This document shows, piece after piece, positions 24,088-32,736 of a stretch of 36,307 nucleotides of DNA (the first letter of the stretch is position 1; each line of letters begins with the position of its first letter). The notes beneath the pieces were generated by a model. The model did no database searches. It saw only the letters and a list, made by a program, of their open reading frames with translations, and had not been told where the DNA came from. Position numbers and translations under genes: made by a program. The stretch is from Chitinophagaceae bacterium (GTDB lineage: Bacteria > Bacteroidota > Bacteroidia > Cytophagales > Cytophagaceae), in NCBI GenBank assembly GCA_028288405.1, contig JAQBNS010000047.1, forward strand, positions 1-36,307, in the 5' to 3' direction.

Positions 24088-25644
24088 ATGCCGCTATTTG
24101 GCTCTTTGCTCAGTCAAGGTTTAAAGATAGGCAATCTAAAGCCCCAGAAAAAGAAAACGCCTTTTGAATTACAGAAAAAGGAATTAGGAAAATTGCTGGC
24201 TAAAGCAAAGCATACGCAGTTTGGAGAGCATTATAATTTCCAGGAAGTACTGCATCAATTCGGAGAAAAAAAGTCCACCCATTTTTATGACGTGTGGAAA
24301 AATGCGATTCCTGTTTTCAATTACAATAAGATCTTTGATGAATGGTGGTATAAAAGCAAAGCAGGCGAGCATGATGTAACCTGGCCTGGCAGAGTAAAAT
24401 ATTTTGCTTTGAGTTCTGGTACGTCTGAAGCGGCAACCAAGCATATTCCCATGACAGTGGATATGATCAGGGCCAATAAAAAAACAGGCATGCGTCAAAT
24501 GATGAGCTTGTCTTTGTACGGTTTACCTCCTGCTATTTTAGGAAAAGGAATATTGATGTTGGGCGGCAGTACGCAGTTGAGTAAAATCGATACGTATTAC
24601 GAAGGAGATCTATCCGGAATACAAGCGAGTAAAATTCCATTCTGGTTTCAAATGTTTTACAAACCCGGAAAACGGATTGCGAAAGAAAGAGATTGGAATC
24701 ATAAGCTCGAAGAGATTACAAAAAATGCGGCGAAGTGGGATATTGCTTTCATCGTAGGCGTTCCAGCCTGGCTGCAGATCATGATGGAGCGTATCATTGA
24801 GCACCATGGCTTGAATAATATTCATGAGATCTGGCCTAACCTAAGCGTCTTTGTACACGGTGGTGTTTCTTTTGAACCCTATAAAAAAGGGTTTGAAAAA
24901 TTATTGGGCAAGCCGATTACTTACATTGAAACTTATCTGGCTTCTGAAGGTTTTATTGCGTATCAGGGTGCTCCTGATAAACATGCGATGAAGCTTTGCC
25001 TTCATTCAGGAATCTTTTTTGAATTCATTCCATTCAATGAAAAGAATTTTAACTCAGACGGTGATATCATTGATACGCCTGAAACACTCATGATTCATCA
25101 GGTAGAGGAAGGCGTAGATTACGCCTTGCTATTGTCTACCTGCGCGGGAACCTGGCGTTACCTGATCGGCGATGTGATACGTTTTGAAAACAAAGAGGAA
25201 TGTGAGATCATGATCAGTGGAAGAACGAAACATTACCTGAGTTTGTGCGGAGAACATTTGTCAGTAGACAACATGAACAAAGCGATACAGTTGGTTTCAG
25301 AAGAGTTGAATATTTCTATTTCAGAATACACCGTAGCCGGTATCACTCACGGTACGCTTTTCGCACACAAGTGGTTTGTAGGTACAGACGATAAAATTGA
25401 CACAGAGGTGTTGCGTCAACGTTTGGATGAAAAATTGAAAGAGCTGAACGATGATTACCGGACCGAACGTATAGCCGCATTGAAAGATGTGTTTTTGGAA
25501 GTATTGCCTGTCAATGCTTTTTACAAATGGATGGAATCAAAAGGGAAAGTAGGTTCTCAGAATAAATTCCCAAGAGTATTTAAGAAAACGCAGCTGGAGG
25601 ATTGGGAGAGGTTTGTGGAGGAATATAAAAATAGTGAAGAGTGA
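24088..25644 (+). CDS. GH3-family acyl-adenylate enzyme
   Basis: 518 residues. GH3-family (auxin-responsive promoter type) ANL-like fold: ATP-binding motif FALSSGTSEAATKHIP (~108-123), YIETYLASEGFIAYQG and RYLIGDVIRFENKEECEI, followed by a GRTKHYLSLCGEHLS hinge. In plants these enzymes join amino acids to acyl acids; bacterial members are common in Bacteroidota with unknown substrates. No carrier or partner genes lie next to it. The final codons (SEE and stop) lie in the heptamer inverted repeat shared with batA. Confidence 0.93.
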   Translation: MPLFGSLLSQGLKIGNLKPQKKKTPFELQKKELGKLLAKAKHTQFGEHYNFQEVLHQFGEKKSTHFYDVWKNAIPVFNYNKIFDEWWYKSKAGEHDVTWPGRVKYFALSSGTSEAATKHIPMTVDMIRANKKTGMRQMMSLSLYGLPPAILGKGILMLGGSTQLSKIDTYYEGDLSGIQASKIPFWFQMFYKPGKRIAKERDWNHKLEEITKNAAKWDIAFIVGVPAWLQIMMERIIEHHGLNNIHEIWPNLSVFVHGGVSFEPYKKGFEKLLGKPITYIETYLASEGFIAYQGAPDKHAMKLCLHSGIFFEFIPFNEKNFNSDGDIIDTPETLMIHQVEEGVDYALLLSTCAGTWRYLIGDVIRFENKEECEIMISGRTKHYLSLCGEHLSVDNMNKAIQLVSEELNISISEYTVAGITHGTLFAHKWFVGTDDKIDTEVLRQRLDEKLKELNDDYRTERIAALKDVFLEVLPVNAFYKWMESKGKVGSQNKFPRVFKKTQLEDWERFVEEYKNSEE

Positions 25645-25706
25645 AGAGTGAGTAGTGAAGAATAAGTTTGCCCATTCACTCTTCACTACTCACTCTTCAC
25701 TCTTTT
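25633..25706. repeat. Heptamer inverted repeat 2 (GTGAAGA type)
   Basis: The left arm contains GTGAAGA-GTGAAGA-GTGAGTA-GTGAAGA from 25634. A perfect 25-bp inverted repeat pairs 25637-25661 with 25680-25704 across an 18-base loop. The left arm supplies the last codons and stop of the GH3 gene, and the right arm ends at the batA stop. It presumably acts as a bidirectional terminator. Confidence 0.88.
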
Positions 25707-26769
25707 AATCCTCCAAATAATTATTCAAAAACGTAAACCGTATCGCATTCCACAACAAAAAGAAAATCACGCCCCAATACAAATAGATACGGTAAAGGTC
25801 TTCGTAGCCGGAGCCTGACCAGGTGGTGATGTCAGATTTTTCCAATGCGTCCAGTTCTTGTAGAAAGGATCCGAATATTTTTTTATTGGTTACTTTATAA
25901 AACCGTCCTCCGGTAATGTTGGCTATTTCTTTCAATGTTTTATCATCGGGTTGAGAGTAGGCAAACAACGTTTGTCCCTGATTGTTTTTACCGAAGGCTA
26001 CGGAACCTTCTTTACCGACACTGAAGCTGTAGATCTTGATGTTTTTTTCATAGGCCAGTTTCGCAGCTACACTGGGATCTAAGACACCGGAGGTATTCTC
26101 TCCGTCACTGATGAGCAACATGACTTTTGATTTGCTGGGCGATTGAATCAACCGGTTGATGCCGACTCCGATGGCCACACCAATTGCTGTGCCTTGATTT
26201 TTAATCATGTTGGTATTCGTGGAAGCCAACATTTTCTTGATCATGCTGTGATCGGCTGTTAACGGACAGTACGTATAGGCATCACCTGCGAAAATAATCA
26301 AACCGAATCGATCGAAGGGACGCTTGTCAATGAACTGCGCCATGACTTCTTTGGAAGATTCCAATCGGTCTGGATGCATGTCTTTCAATTTCATGGATTC
26401 AGAAATGTCCAATACCATGAGTATGTCTATGCCTTCACTCCATTGTTTCTTTGTGATGTTTTCTTTTTGCGGTCTTGCCAGGGCAATGATAAAAAATGCC
26501 AATGCCAAACCTGCAGTAGTAAAAGGAATCAGACGAAGCAGTTGAATGATGCCTTTGCTCTTGACATCGTTAGAATATAAAGCAATTTGTAATTTTTGGC
26601 GAAAGCGAAAATGAAATAACCAACGGAGGAAATAGAGTGCAGGAATCAACGCGATGGTATAGAGCAACAGCGGATTTTCCCAATGAAAGGTTCTAACGGT
26701 ATCCCATTGAAACCATTTCAGGGAGAGCCATTCCGGCATCGTTATGTACTTTAAGTTATCGAACATCAC
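25705..26769 (-). CDS. batA: BatA-like von Willebrand factor A membrane protein
   Basis: 354 residues. Two N-terminal membrane helices (about 33-53 and 79-97), a vWA domain starting GIDILMVLDISESMKLKD with the MIDAS motif D121-x-S-x-S, later MIDAS-supporting residues (GTAIGVAIG, LLISDGENTSG), and a C-terminal helix (~331-348). This matches Bacteroides aerotolerance (BatA/BatB) proteins, thought to work with MoxR ATPases and DUF58 proteins in envelope or stress functions. Only one vWA gene is present, not the usual A/B pair. The start overlaps the upstream gene by up to 14 bases; a second Met lies directly after the first. Confidence 0.92.
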   Translation of the reverse strand: MMFDNLKYITMPEWLSLKWFQWDTVRTFHWENPLLLYTIALIPALYFLRWLFHFRFRQKLQIALYSNDVKSKGIIQLLRLIPFTTAGLALAFFIIALARPQKENITKKQWSEGIDILMVLDISESMKLKDMHPDRLESSKEVMAQFIDKRPFDRFGLIIFAGDAYTYCPLTADHSMIKKMLASTNTNMIKNQGTAIGVAIGVGINRLIQSPSKSKVMLLISDGENTSGVLDPSVAAKLAYEKNIKIYSFSVGKEGSVAFGKNNQGQTLFAYSQPDDKTLKEIANITGGRFYKVTNKKIFGSFLQELDALEKSDITTWSGSGYEDLYRIYLYWGVIFFLLWNAIRFTFLNNYLED

Positions 26770-27664
26770 GTACCTCTTTTTTCTTTTTTAGAAAACGTCT
26801 GTTGCTGAAACGTCGCAAAGCATTTAATGATTCCATGGTTTCATTCTGTCTCAAGCCACCGTATAAAAAACGATCCAGGTTTCTCAAAGGTGTAATGACA
26901 TCTTCCATGTCCTGCATGTCTTTGAGTTCGGTTGTCGTAAGGGTTGTATAAGGTTTGGATTCCAGTCTTGTTAAATAGGACTTCCAGATGGTAATGCATT
27001 TTTCAAGATCCGTCGCTCTTTTATTTTCATTAAATTCCTGAATCTGCTCATCAAAATCTTTTACATAACGCTGGTGATTCAATCCCATATTGAAGAGTTT
27101 GATTCTTCTCAGTACAATCGGTCCAACCAATAAGAACAAAATGATGGAAACAACCAGCACTCCCAAAGCGATGGCACCGTAGTACCAATAATTCACGCTC
27201 GGTTGCAATTCCAGGTAAGCGACATCTTCCTGCCAGTCGAATTCAGCTATTGAAGATCTTAGTTTTTTTATCACTACTTCTTTCAACGCCGGATGGATGA
27301 ACAGTGTATCGCGTCGGTTACCGCTAAAAATATAAACGGGAATGTTGGGTATTAATATGCTATCGGTATTGAAGGTGCGGAGAAAATATTGAATGCTGTC
27401 TTTACACAAGCTGTCTTTGCATACGGTGTTGTAATAGGTTTTTCCAATCCATTCCAGAGGCTTGGGTATATCCTGCGAATCAGGCAAAGCAATTTCATAT
27501 TTGGGAGGATAGCTGATGCTGATCGTATACATAAAGGGCTCTCCCAATACGATGGAGTCTTTGTTGATGTAAGCGGTGACATCAATCTCAGCGAACTGCG
27601 CCCAGGCAGAGAAGGGCTGAGTCAGGAGCAGGAGAAAAAAGAAAACGTTCTTACAAGCGTGCAT
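26756..27664 (-). CDS. Bat-operon exported membrane protein
   Basis: 302 residues from ATG 27664, chosen because the signal peptide (MHACKNVFFFLLLLTQPFSAWAQ) begins there. A longer frame from 27721 would put 19 polar residues in front and overlap the DUF58 gene by 71 bases instead of 14. A periplasmic beta domain with a cysteine pair (VCKDSLCKD) is followed by one membrane helix (YYGAIALGVLVVSIILFLLV) and a charged cytoplasmic tail of ~110 residues. This layout is that of the DUF4381/BatD-like proteins found between DUF58 and vWA genes. It probably acts in a membrane complex with BatA. Confidence 0.85.
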   Translation of the reverse strand: MHACKNVFFFLLLLTQPFSAWAQFAEIDVTAYINKDSIVLGEPFMYTISISYPPKYEIALPDSQDIPKPLEWIGKTYYNTVCKDSLCKDSIQYFLRTFNTDSILIPNIPVYIFSGNRRDTLFIHPALKEVVIKKLRSSIAEFDWQEDVAYLELQPSVNYWYYGAIALGVLVVSIILFLLVGPIVLRRIKLFNMGLNHQRYVKDFDEQIQEFNENKRATDLEKCITIWKSYLTRLESKPYTTLTTTELKDMQDMEDVITPLRNLDRFLYGGLRQNETMESLNALRRFSNRRFLKKKKEVRDVR

Positions 27665-28529
27665 AAGATGTTTCTCTTGGGGTAAATAATTCAACCAGTT
27701 TGGAGAAATAATCTTCACCATTTTTAATCAACACATAGCGCGAGCGGTATTTTTTGCAAACGGATTCTATGTGTTTACTGTTGGCCATGAATTTTTCTTC
27801 GAGGTGTTCCCTGTATTTTTTTGAAGAAGAATTGATCCAGATGGTTTTGTTACTTTCTTTATCCAACAAAGGAATGATGCCCATTTTAGGAATAACGATC
27901 TCCGTTGGATCGGATACCTGAATCACCACGAGATCATGTTTTTGAGCGAGCGGTGACAATAAATTTTCTGACCACTTCCCTTTGAAATCCGAAAGGATGA
28001 TCACTACACTTTTGCGCTGCACGACGGACAAGGCGTAGCGGAACATGGCATCTATATCAGTCAACGAAGACTGACGCACCAAATGGAAGAATCTGTGCAG
28101 CAAATAGTAGCCATGCTTGATCCCGCGATCGGGTTTGATAAACAATTCCTTTTGATCGGTGAAGGCGATGATGCCGATATTACTTCTCTGTTCTACAGCA
28201 GACAAGGTGATGATACCGCTTAATTCCTTGAGGATATCGTATTTTATTTTGTCGCCTACGCCCAGGTCGTTCGAACCGCTGATGTCGGCAATGATAATGA
28301 CATCCTGTTCTTTTTCTTCCTGGTACGTTCGGATATAAGTACCGTGACCTTTGGCGGTTACTTTCCAATCGATGTTACGCACATCATCGCCGTATTGGTA
28401 ATCGCGTATATCGGAAAATTCAATCCCAGAGCCCTTGAAGATGGAATTAAATTTTCCATGGGTTCTGGATTCGATGGTTTTCCGAATCCGTATTTCGATC
28501 TTTTTTAGCTTGGCTATGATTTCTTTCAT
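27651..28529 (-). CDS. DUF58 protein of the Bat operon
   Basis: 292 residues, soluble. The DUF58 signature GSGIEFSDIRDYQYGDDVRN followed by IDW is intact (about 33-55). A vWA-like domain comes next, with DVIIIADISGSNDLGVG holding a D-x-S-x-S MIDAS-like motif and VVIILSDFKGKW further on. DUF58 proteins usually follow a MoxR AAA+ ATPase gene, but here the upstream neighbour is a divergent lipoprotein gene and no moxR is present. It is the first gene of a three-gene operon with small overlaps. Confidence 0.94.
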   Translation of the reverse strand: MKEIIAKLKKIEIRIRKTIESRTHGKFNSIFKGSGIEFSDIRDYQYGDDVRNIDWKVTAKGHGTYIRTYQEEKEQDVIIIADISGSNDLGVGDKIKYDILKELSGIITLSAVEQRSNIGIIAFTDQKELFIKPDRGIKHGYYLLHRFFHLVRQSSLTDIDAMFRYALSVVQRKSVVIILSDFKGKWSENLLSPLAQKHDLVVIQVSDPTEIVIPKMGIIPLLDKESNKTIWINSSSKKYREHLEEKFMANSKHIESVCKKYRSRYVLIKNGEDYFSKLVELFTPRETSYARL

Positions 28530-28574
28530 GCGAAAGGAATTCTGTAATCTTTAAAAATAATCAATTTTTAGGAT

Positions 28575-28582
28575 TAAATTTG
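28575..28582 (+). promoter_or_regulatory. Putative -7 element of the DUF4296 lipoprotein gene
   Basis: TAAATTTG is an exact TAnnTTTG match ending 3 bases before ATG 28586. If used, transcription would begin at or next to the start codon. Confidence 0.45.
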
Positions 28583-28585
28583 GAT

Positions 28586-28933
28586 ATGAAATCGCTTTCC
28601 TTACTTCTTTTATTTGTTTTAGGGCTGACTGCCTGTAACTCGAAGGAAGAATCCCGCCCTGCGGCTGTTATTCCCAGAGAAAAGATGGTGTCGATCATGG
28701 CTGATATTCATATGGCAGAAGGTATTATTTCTGCGAGAGAGTATACCAAAGATTCTTCTTTGTTGTTGTTTAGCGAACTGGAAAATCAACTGCTGGCAAA
28801 ACACGGCGTCACTCAAAAAGAATTCAAAGACAGTTACAATTGGTATACCAGTCATGTAGACGAATACAAGCAGCTTTATACGATTGTTGTCGATACGTTG
28901 AATGTGAGGACTTCGGAGGGGAAGGTGCAGTAG
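28586..28933 (+). CDS. DUF4296 lipoprotein
   Basis: 115 residues. The lipobox LGLTAC (Cys15 from ATG 28586) follows a short hydrophobic signal. The mature part has the DUF4296 pattern: PREKMVSIMADIHMAEG, then the helix around KHGVTQKEFKDSYNWYTSH. A TTG start 6 bases upstream is possible but would overlap the promoter-like element. Probably an outer-membrane or periplasmic lipoprotein of unknown function. It is divergent from the Bat operon. Confidence 0.9.
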   Translation: MKSLSLLLLFVLGLTACNSKEESRPAAVIPREKMVSIMADIHMAEGIISAREYTKDSSLLLFSELENQLLAKHGVTQKEFKDSYNWYTSHVDEYKQLYTIVVDTLNVRTSEGKVQ

Positions 28934-28943
28934 CAGAATCAAT

Positions 28944-28976
28944 CTGTCTAGCCCCTAAATCCCCTGAAGGGGACTT
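28944..28976 (-). repeat. Repeat family B, copy 2 (inverted)
   Basis: Reads CTGTCTAGCCCCTAAATCCC then CTGAAGGGGACTT on the plus strand, the complement of the family B consensus with one change. It faces copy 3 (29063-29095). Confidence 0.85.
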
Positions 28977-28992
28977 TACTTCCCAATAAAAA

Positions 28993-29028
28993 AATAAGCC
29001 CATCGCATATACATACGATGGGCTTATT
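28993..29028. terminator. Hairpin between the two inverted family B copies
   Basis: AATAAGCCCATCG pairs perfectly with CGATGGGCTTATT around a 10-base loop, with an A-run before it and a T-rich run after it. It sits between the convergent DUF4296 gene and the small membrane protein gene. Confidence 0.85.
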
Positions 29029-29062
29029 CTTTTATTATCATCTATTGTTGTTAACAAATGCA

Positions 29063-29095
29063 AAGTCCCCTTCAGGGGATTTAGGGGCAAGACAG
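29063..29095 (+). repeat. Repeat family B, copy 3
   Basis: AAGTCCCCTTCAGGGGATTT then AGGGGCAAGACAG, identical to copy 4 (33383-33415) except for one base, and inverted relative to copy 2. The preceding ATGC is also shared with copy 4. Confidence 0.85.
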
Positions 29096-29099
29096 TTGG

Positions 29100-29372
29100 C
29101 TATTTTTTCAAACTATCCACCACCACACTATCCTTCAAAGCCTTTACCGGCGCCTCTTCTGGATCATTTTCATCAAAAATTAATAATAAACAGATCACAC
29201 CCAACAGGATCATAAATCCCAGGAAGAATTTATTTTTATACAAAGGTTTGGTAGCCTTTTTATAATTGTTGAGGTCCTGTTGTTGCTGAAGAATTTTATT
29301 AAAATCCATCTTGCTTCGGATGAATTCATCCGAAGGGTCGTTCGATTTCTTTTGAAATTTATACTTAGGCAT
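29100..29372 (-). CDS. Small single-pass membrane protein downstream of a sigma factor
   Basis: 90 residues. A basic, Gln/Lys-rich N-terminal half (~46 residues, cytoplasmic) is followed by one membrane helix (FFLGFMILLGVICLLLIF) and an acidic C-terminal tail. It overlaps the sigma factor gene by 8 bases, so the two are co-translated. Position and topology recall small anti-sigma factors, but there is no zinc-binding or ASD-type motif. The function is inferred only. Confidence 0.85.
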   Translation of the reverse strand: MPKYKFQKKSNDPSDEFIRSKMDFNKILQQQQDLNNYKKATKPLYKNKFFLGFMILLGVICLLLIFDENDPEEAPVKALKDSVVVDSLKK

Positions 29373-29946
29373 TTTGTTTACGAATTAAGATTTTACGAAG
29401 TCGATCGATGATGCGGTAGGTTTTGACTTTCGCATTATTTTCAGTGACTTGTTGTATATCTGCTATTTCTTTAAAAGAACGTCCTTCGAAGAAACGAAGT
29501 TCAATGTACACCATTTCTTCTTCCGATAAGTCTTCCAGGCTCAACAACAACTGTTGTTCCCGTTCTTCCTGCAGTTGTGTGTTTTCTTCTTCCCGAATGT
29601 CCTGGCTCAGAATAGACAAGGCTTCACTGGAAAAACTCACTACCCGTTCTTTTTTCGATTGGCGGTAGTAAGCCTGGATTTCATTTAGAGCAATCCGGTA
29701 CAACCAGGCAGAGAAGGGGAGTCCGCGGTAACTATACTTGTGTAAATTATACAAGGCTTTGCTAAATACCAAAGCCGTCAGGTCACCGGCCAGATCTTCT
29801 TCTGAGATCCTGCGAAAGATGAACAGAAAGATGGGTTTGAAATGCTTGTTGTAAAGTGGTGCAAACAGGGCAGGGTCTTTCTGGGCCTTTTGCACAAGGG
29901 CCCATTCTGCTTCTATTTCCGATATGGTTTGATGTTTTGTTTCCAC
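29365..29946 (-). CDS. ECF-type sigma-70 family RNA polymerase sigma factor
   Basis: 193 residues from GTG 29946; no ATG is available upstream before a stop. Region 2 is visible as PLYNKHFKPIFLFIFRRISE ... ALYNLHKYSYRGLPFSAWLYRIALNEI. Region 4 is LEDLSEEEMVYIELRFFEGRSFKEIADIQQVTENNAKVKTYRIIDRLRK in outline, with its HTH. Such factors direct RNA polymerase to specialised promoters. A small membrane protein is encoded directly downstream with an 8-base overlap. It is divergent from mutS2. Confidence 0.93.
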   Translation of the reverse strand: METKHQTISEIEAEWALVQKAQKDPALFAPLYNKHFKPIFLFIFRRISEEDLAGDLTALVFSKALYNLHKYSYRGLPFSAWLYRIALNEIQAYYRQSKKERVVSFSSEALSILSQDIREEENTQLQEEREQQLLLSLEDLSEEEMVYIELRFFEGRSFKEIADIQQVTENNAKVKTYRIIDRLRKILIRKQNA

Positions 29947-29952
29947 TTCTTA

Positions 29953-29960
29953 CAAACCTA
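29953..29960 (-). promoter_or_regulatory. Putative -7 element of the sigma factor gene
   Basis: The minus strand reads TAGGTTTG, an exact TAnnTTTG match 6 bases before the GTG start, which would leave almost no leader. Confidence 0.4.
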
Positions 29961-30082
29961 TAATGCTGCACATTCTGAAAAGATACAGGTCTTAGCGAGA
30001 TTTTTTCAAAAAAAAAGTGAAATTTTAGCTTAAATATGGCTTTGGCCCTATGTAATGGAAAATCCTTGTTATTTTTATAGAG

Positions 30083-32494
30083 ATGCTAGATCAGGAAGTA
30101 GTACACAACGTGCTGGAAGATAAAATAGGTTTTACTCAGGTAAAGGAATGGGTGAAATCGTATTGCTTATGCAAAGCAGGAGAACGCAAAACAGAACAAC
30201 TGAAGTTTTTGACCAACAAAGAAAGTATTCTGACTCTCCTTTCTCAAACCAACGAACTCAAACGCATATTAGAAGACGAAGAAGCTTTTCCGCGACACGA
30301 TTATTTGGACGTGGAAATTTTTCTCAATAAACTCAGACTCTCCGGCGCTTTTCTGGAAAGCAAAGAGTTTCATGACTTGCGCGCTTTTTTAAGAACGGTC
30401 TCACGCATCAAGCAATTCATCGAAGTCAGAGAACGCGAAGAAATGCCTTCACTGAAGCGATTGATCGAAGAGGTCGTCGTTGATTTCAGGTTGATCCGTG
30501 ACATCGATAAAATCATTACCGTCGAAGGAAATGTAAGAGACGATGCTTCTTTCGACTTGTATGAAATCAGAAAAGAATTGCAGGAAGAATCCATTCGTTT
30601 AAGAAAAGAAACGGACCGCTTGCTGAAAGCGTTTATTCGAGAAGGATATACAGATGCAGAATTGTTGCCAACGATTCGTAATGGAAGAACGGTCATTCCT
30701 GTTTACGCAGAACACAAACGTCAGGTGCGAGGTTTCATTCACGATGAATCAGCCACCGGACAAACCGCCTTTATAGAACCGGCACAGATCCTGGAGTACA
30801 ACAATAACATCAAGGATCTTCAACACAAGGAATCAAGAGAAGTCGTTAGGATATTAACGGCTTTGTCTGATGAGATGCGTAAACATTTACCCGAATTATT
30901 ACAAGCCTACGAGTTCTTGGGTGATATCGATTTGATCCGCGCGAAAGCCAAATGGGCTATTGCCTGTCAGGCTATACAGCCGGCCATTCTGGATTATCCC
31001 GTAATGGAATGGAAGCAAGCTCGTCATCCTTTGTTAGAGCGGTCATTGAAAGAACAAAACAAACCATTGGTACCGATTGATTTCTTTTTATCCGCGCAGG
31101 ATAGAATCTTAATCTTATCAGGACCCAATGCCGGCGGGAAATCCATTTGTTTAAAAACTGCCGGCTTGCTGCAGTATTGCCTGCAAACAGGTTTGTTGGT
31201 ACCGGTTAACAATGGCAGTAAGTTCGGTTTGTTCGACCGCATCTTATTGGACATCGGTGATCAGCAATCGTTGGAAAATGATTTGAGTACTTATAGTTCT
31301 CACTTGAAAAACCTAAAACATTTCATCGATGTGGCGGATGACAAAAGTCTGGTACTGATCGATGAATTTGGAGGAGGTACAGAACCCCGCTCAGGAAGTG
31401 CGATTGCGGAGTCCGTGCTGAAAGTGTTGAATAAGAAAAAAGTATTGGGTGTCATCACCACGCACTTTGACAATTTGAAGAAATTGGGTTCTGAAGAAAA
31501 AGGCTTCATCAACGGAGCGATGCTCTTCAACCTGGATACTTTGAGTCCCTTGTTTCAATTGGAGTGGGGAAAACCGGGAAGTTCATTTGCCTTAGAGATT
31601 GCACAAAATATCGGATTGCCTTCTTATGTATTGGACGAAGCCAGAACCTTGCTGGGCGAGGGCTGGCAGCAGTACGATAAATTATTAAGAGACCTGGAAA
31701 AACAACAGGCGGAAGTTCGTTCGCGCAGAGCGATGTTGACGCAGTTGAACAAACAGTCGGATGCCTTGAAAAAAGATTTGCAAACTCGTTTATCCGAACT
31801 CGATCTCAAACGCCGGGTGGTATTGAATGAAGCGAAAGAAAAAGCAAAAGGAATATTATCGAATGCTTCAGGTGTGTTGAATGAGTTACAATTGATCAAG
31901 AACAGTAATCAACCGGTAGATAAAGAAAACTTAAAAGTGACCAAGTCTGCGATTTCGGGACAGTTATCAGAATTAGTGCCGGAAGAAATTGTTACCCATC
32001 AGGAACCGTTGATTCCGGAAAAAGGTCCTGTTGAAGTCGGCTCTTATGTGAAGTTCAAAGACCAGGAAGCTTACGGAAAAGTCGTGGCAATAAAAGGGAA
32101 GGATACGGAAATTCTGATTGGTGATTTGAAGTCCGTTGTGAAAAGCGAACGTTTGGTTAAGATCAGCAAAAAAGATTACGAGAGACAAGTTGGAAAAGAA
32201 ACGAAAACCTATCATACAGGAGCTTCTTCGGTGATGCTGGAACGTACCCAAACTTTCAATCCTAAATTGGACTTAAGAGGGATGAGAGGAGAAGAAGCGA
32301 TGTCTATATTTTCGCATTGGATAGACGATGCGTTGCTGCTTGGTTTTAAAGAAGTAGTGGTGGTGCATGGTAAGGGCAATGGAATTCTGCGAACTCTTAT
32401 CAGAGAGTACCTGAGTGATATTAAGCAAGTGAAGGCGGTAGAAGATGATCATGCCGATAGAGGAGGAGCAGGGGCTACAGTAATTAAGTTCTAG
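30083..32494 (+). CDS. mutS2: MutS2 family DNA/ribosome-rescue ATPase
   Basis: 803 residues, full length. MutS-type core domains end in the ATPase with Walker A LSGPNAGGKSICLK (~346-354), Walker B LVLIDEFGGGTEP (~421-430) and the THFDNLK H-loop. A long coiled coil (about 540-620) and a KOW-like segment (GSYVKFKDQEAYGKVVAIKG) follow. The C-terminal Smr nuclease-type domain starts at LDLRGMRGEEAM (~729) and includes VVVHGKGNGILR (~758-769). MutS2 proteins suppress recombination and, in Firmicutes, split collided ribosomes. A family A repeat begins 4 bases after the stop. Confidence 0.96.
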   Translation: MLDQEVVHNVLEDKIGFTQVKEWVKSYCLCKAGERKTEQLKFLTNKESILTLLSQTNELKRILEDEEAFPRHDYLDVEIFLNKLRLSGAFLESKEFHDLRAFLRTVSRIKQFIEVREREEMPSLKRLIEEVVVDFRLIRDIDKIITVEGNVRDDASFDLYEIRKELQEESIRLRKETDRLLKAFIREGYTDAELLPTIRNGRTVIPVYAEHKRQVRGFIHDESATGQTAFIEPAQILEYNNNIKDLQHKESREVVRILTALSDEMRKHLPELLQAYEFLGDIDLIRAKAKWAIACQAIQPAILDYPVMEWKQARHPLLERSLKEQNKPLVPIDFFLSAQDRILILSGPNAGGKSICLKTAGLLQYCLQTGLLVPVNNGSKFGLFDRILLDIGDQQSLENDLSTYSSHLKNLKHFIDVADDKSLVLIDEFGGGTEPRSGSAIAESVLKVLNKKKVLGVITTHFDNLKKLGSEEKGFINGAMLFNLDTLSPLFQLEWGKPGSSFALEIAQNIGLPSYVLDEARTLLGEGWQQYDKLLRDLEKQQAEVRSRRAMLTQLNKQSDALKKDLQTRLSELDLKRRVVLNEAKEKAKGILSNASGVLNELQLIKNSNQPVDKENLKVTKSAISGQLSELVPEEIVTHQEPLIPEKGPVEVGSYVKFKDQEAYGKVVAIKGKDTEILIGDLKSVVKSERLVKISKKDYERQVGKETKTYHTGASSVMLERTQTFNPKLDLRGMRGEEAMSIFSHWIDDALLLGFKEVVVVHGKGNGILRTLIREYLSDIKQVKAVEDDHADRGGAGATVIKF

Positions 32495-32497
32495 TGC

Positions 32498-32612
32498 TTG
32501 CGTGAGGGATAGGAACGGAAAGCCCGGAGCGAGGCAAACAATTATACTAACGATCAACGCTTGATCCGAGTGAGGACTTGGAGTGGATAGCCCGACCCGG
32601 AGGGGCACGCCC
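32498..32612 (+). repeat. Dispersed repeat family A, copy 2
   Basis: 115 bp, from TTGCGTGAGGGATAGGAACG to GACCCGGAGGGGCACGCCC. Same length, orientation to plus strand and end sequences as the copy at 15263. It starts directly after mutS2, so it may provide its transcript end. Confidence 0.8.
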
Positions 32613-32736
32613 AAAACAGAATGTACTAAACAGTATTAATCTCTTTACTTAATTATTACCAAACCTTACATACCTCTTTAATTATCCTCTTGCCCTTATT
32701 TTGAATCTTCGGTTTAAACACCTATCTTAATATTCT

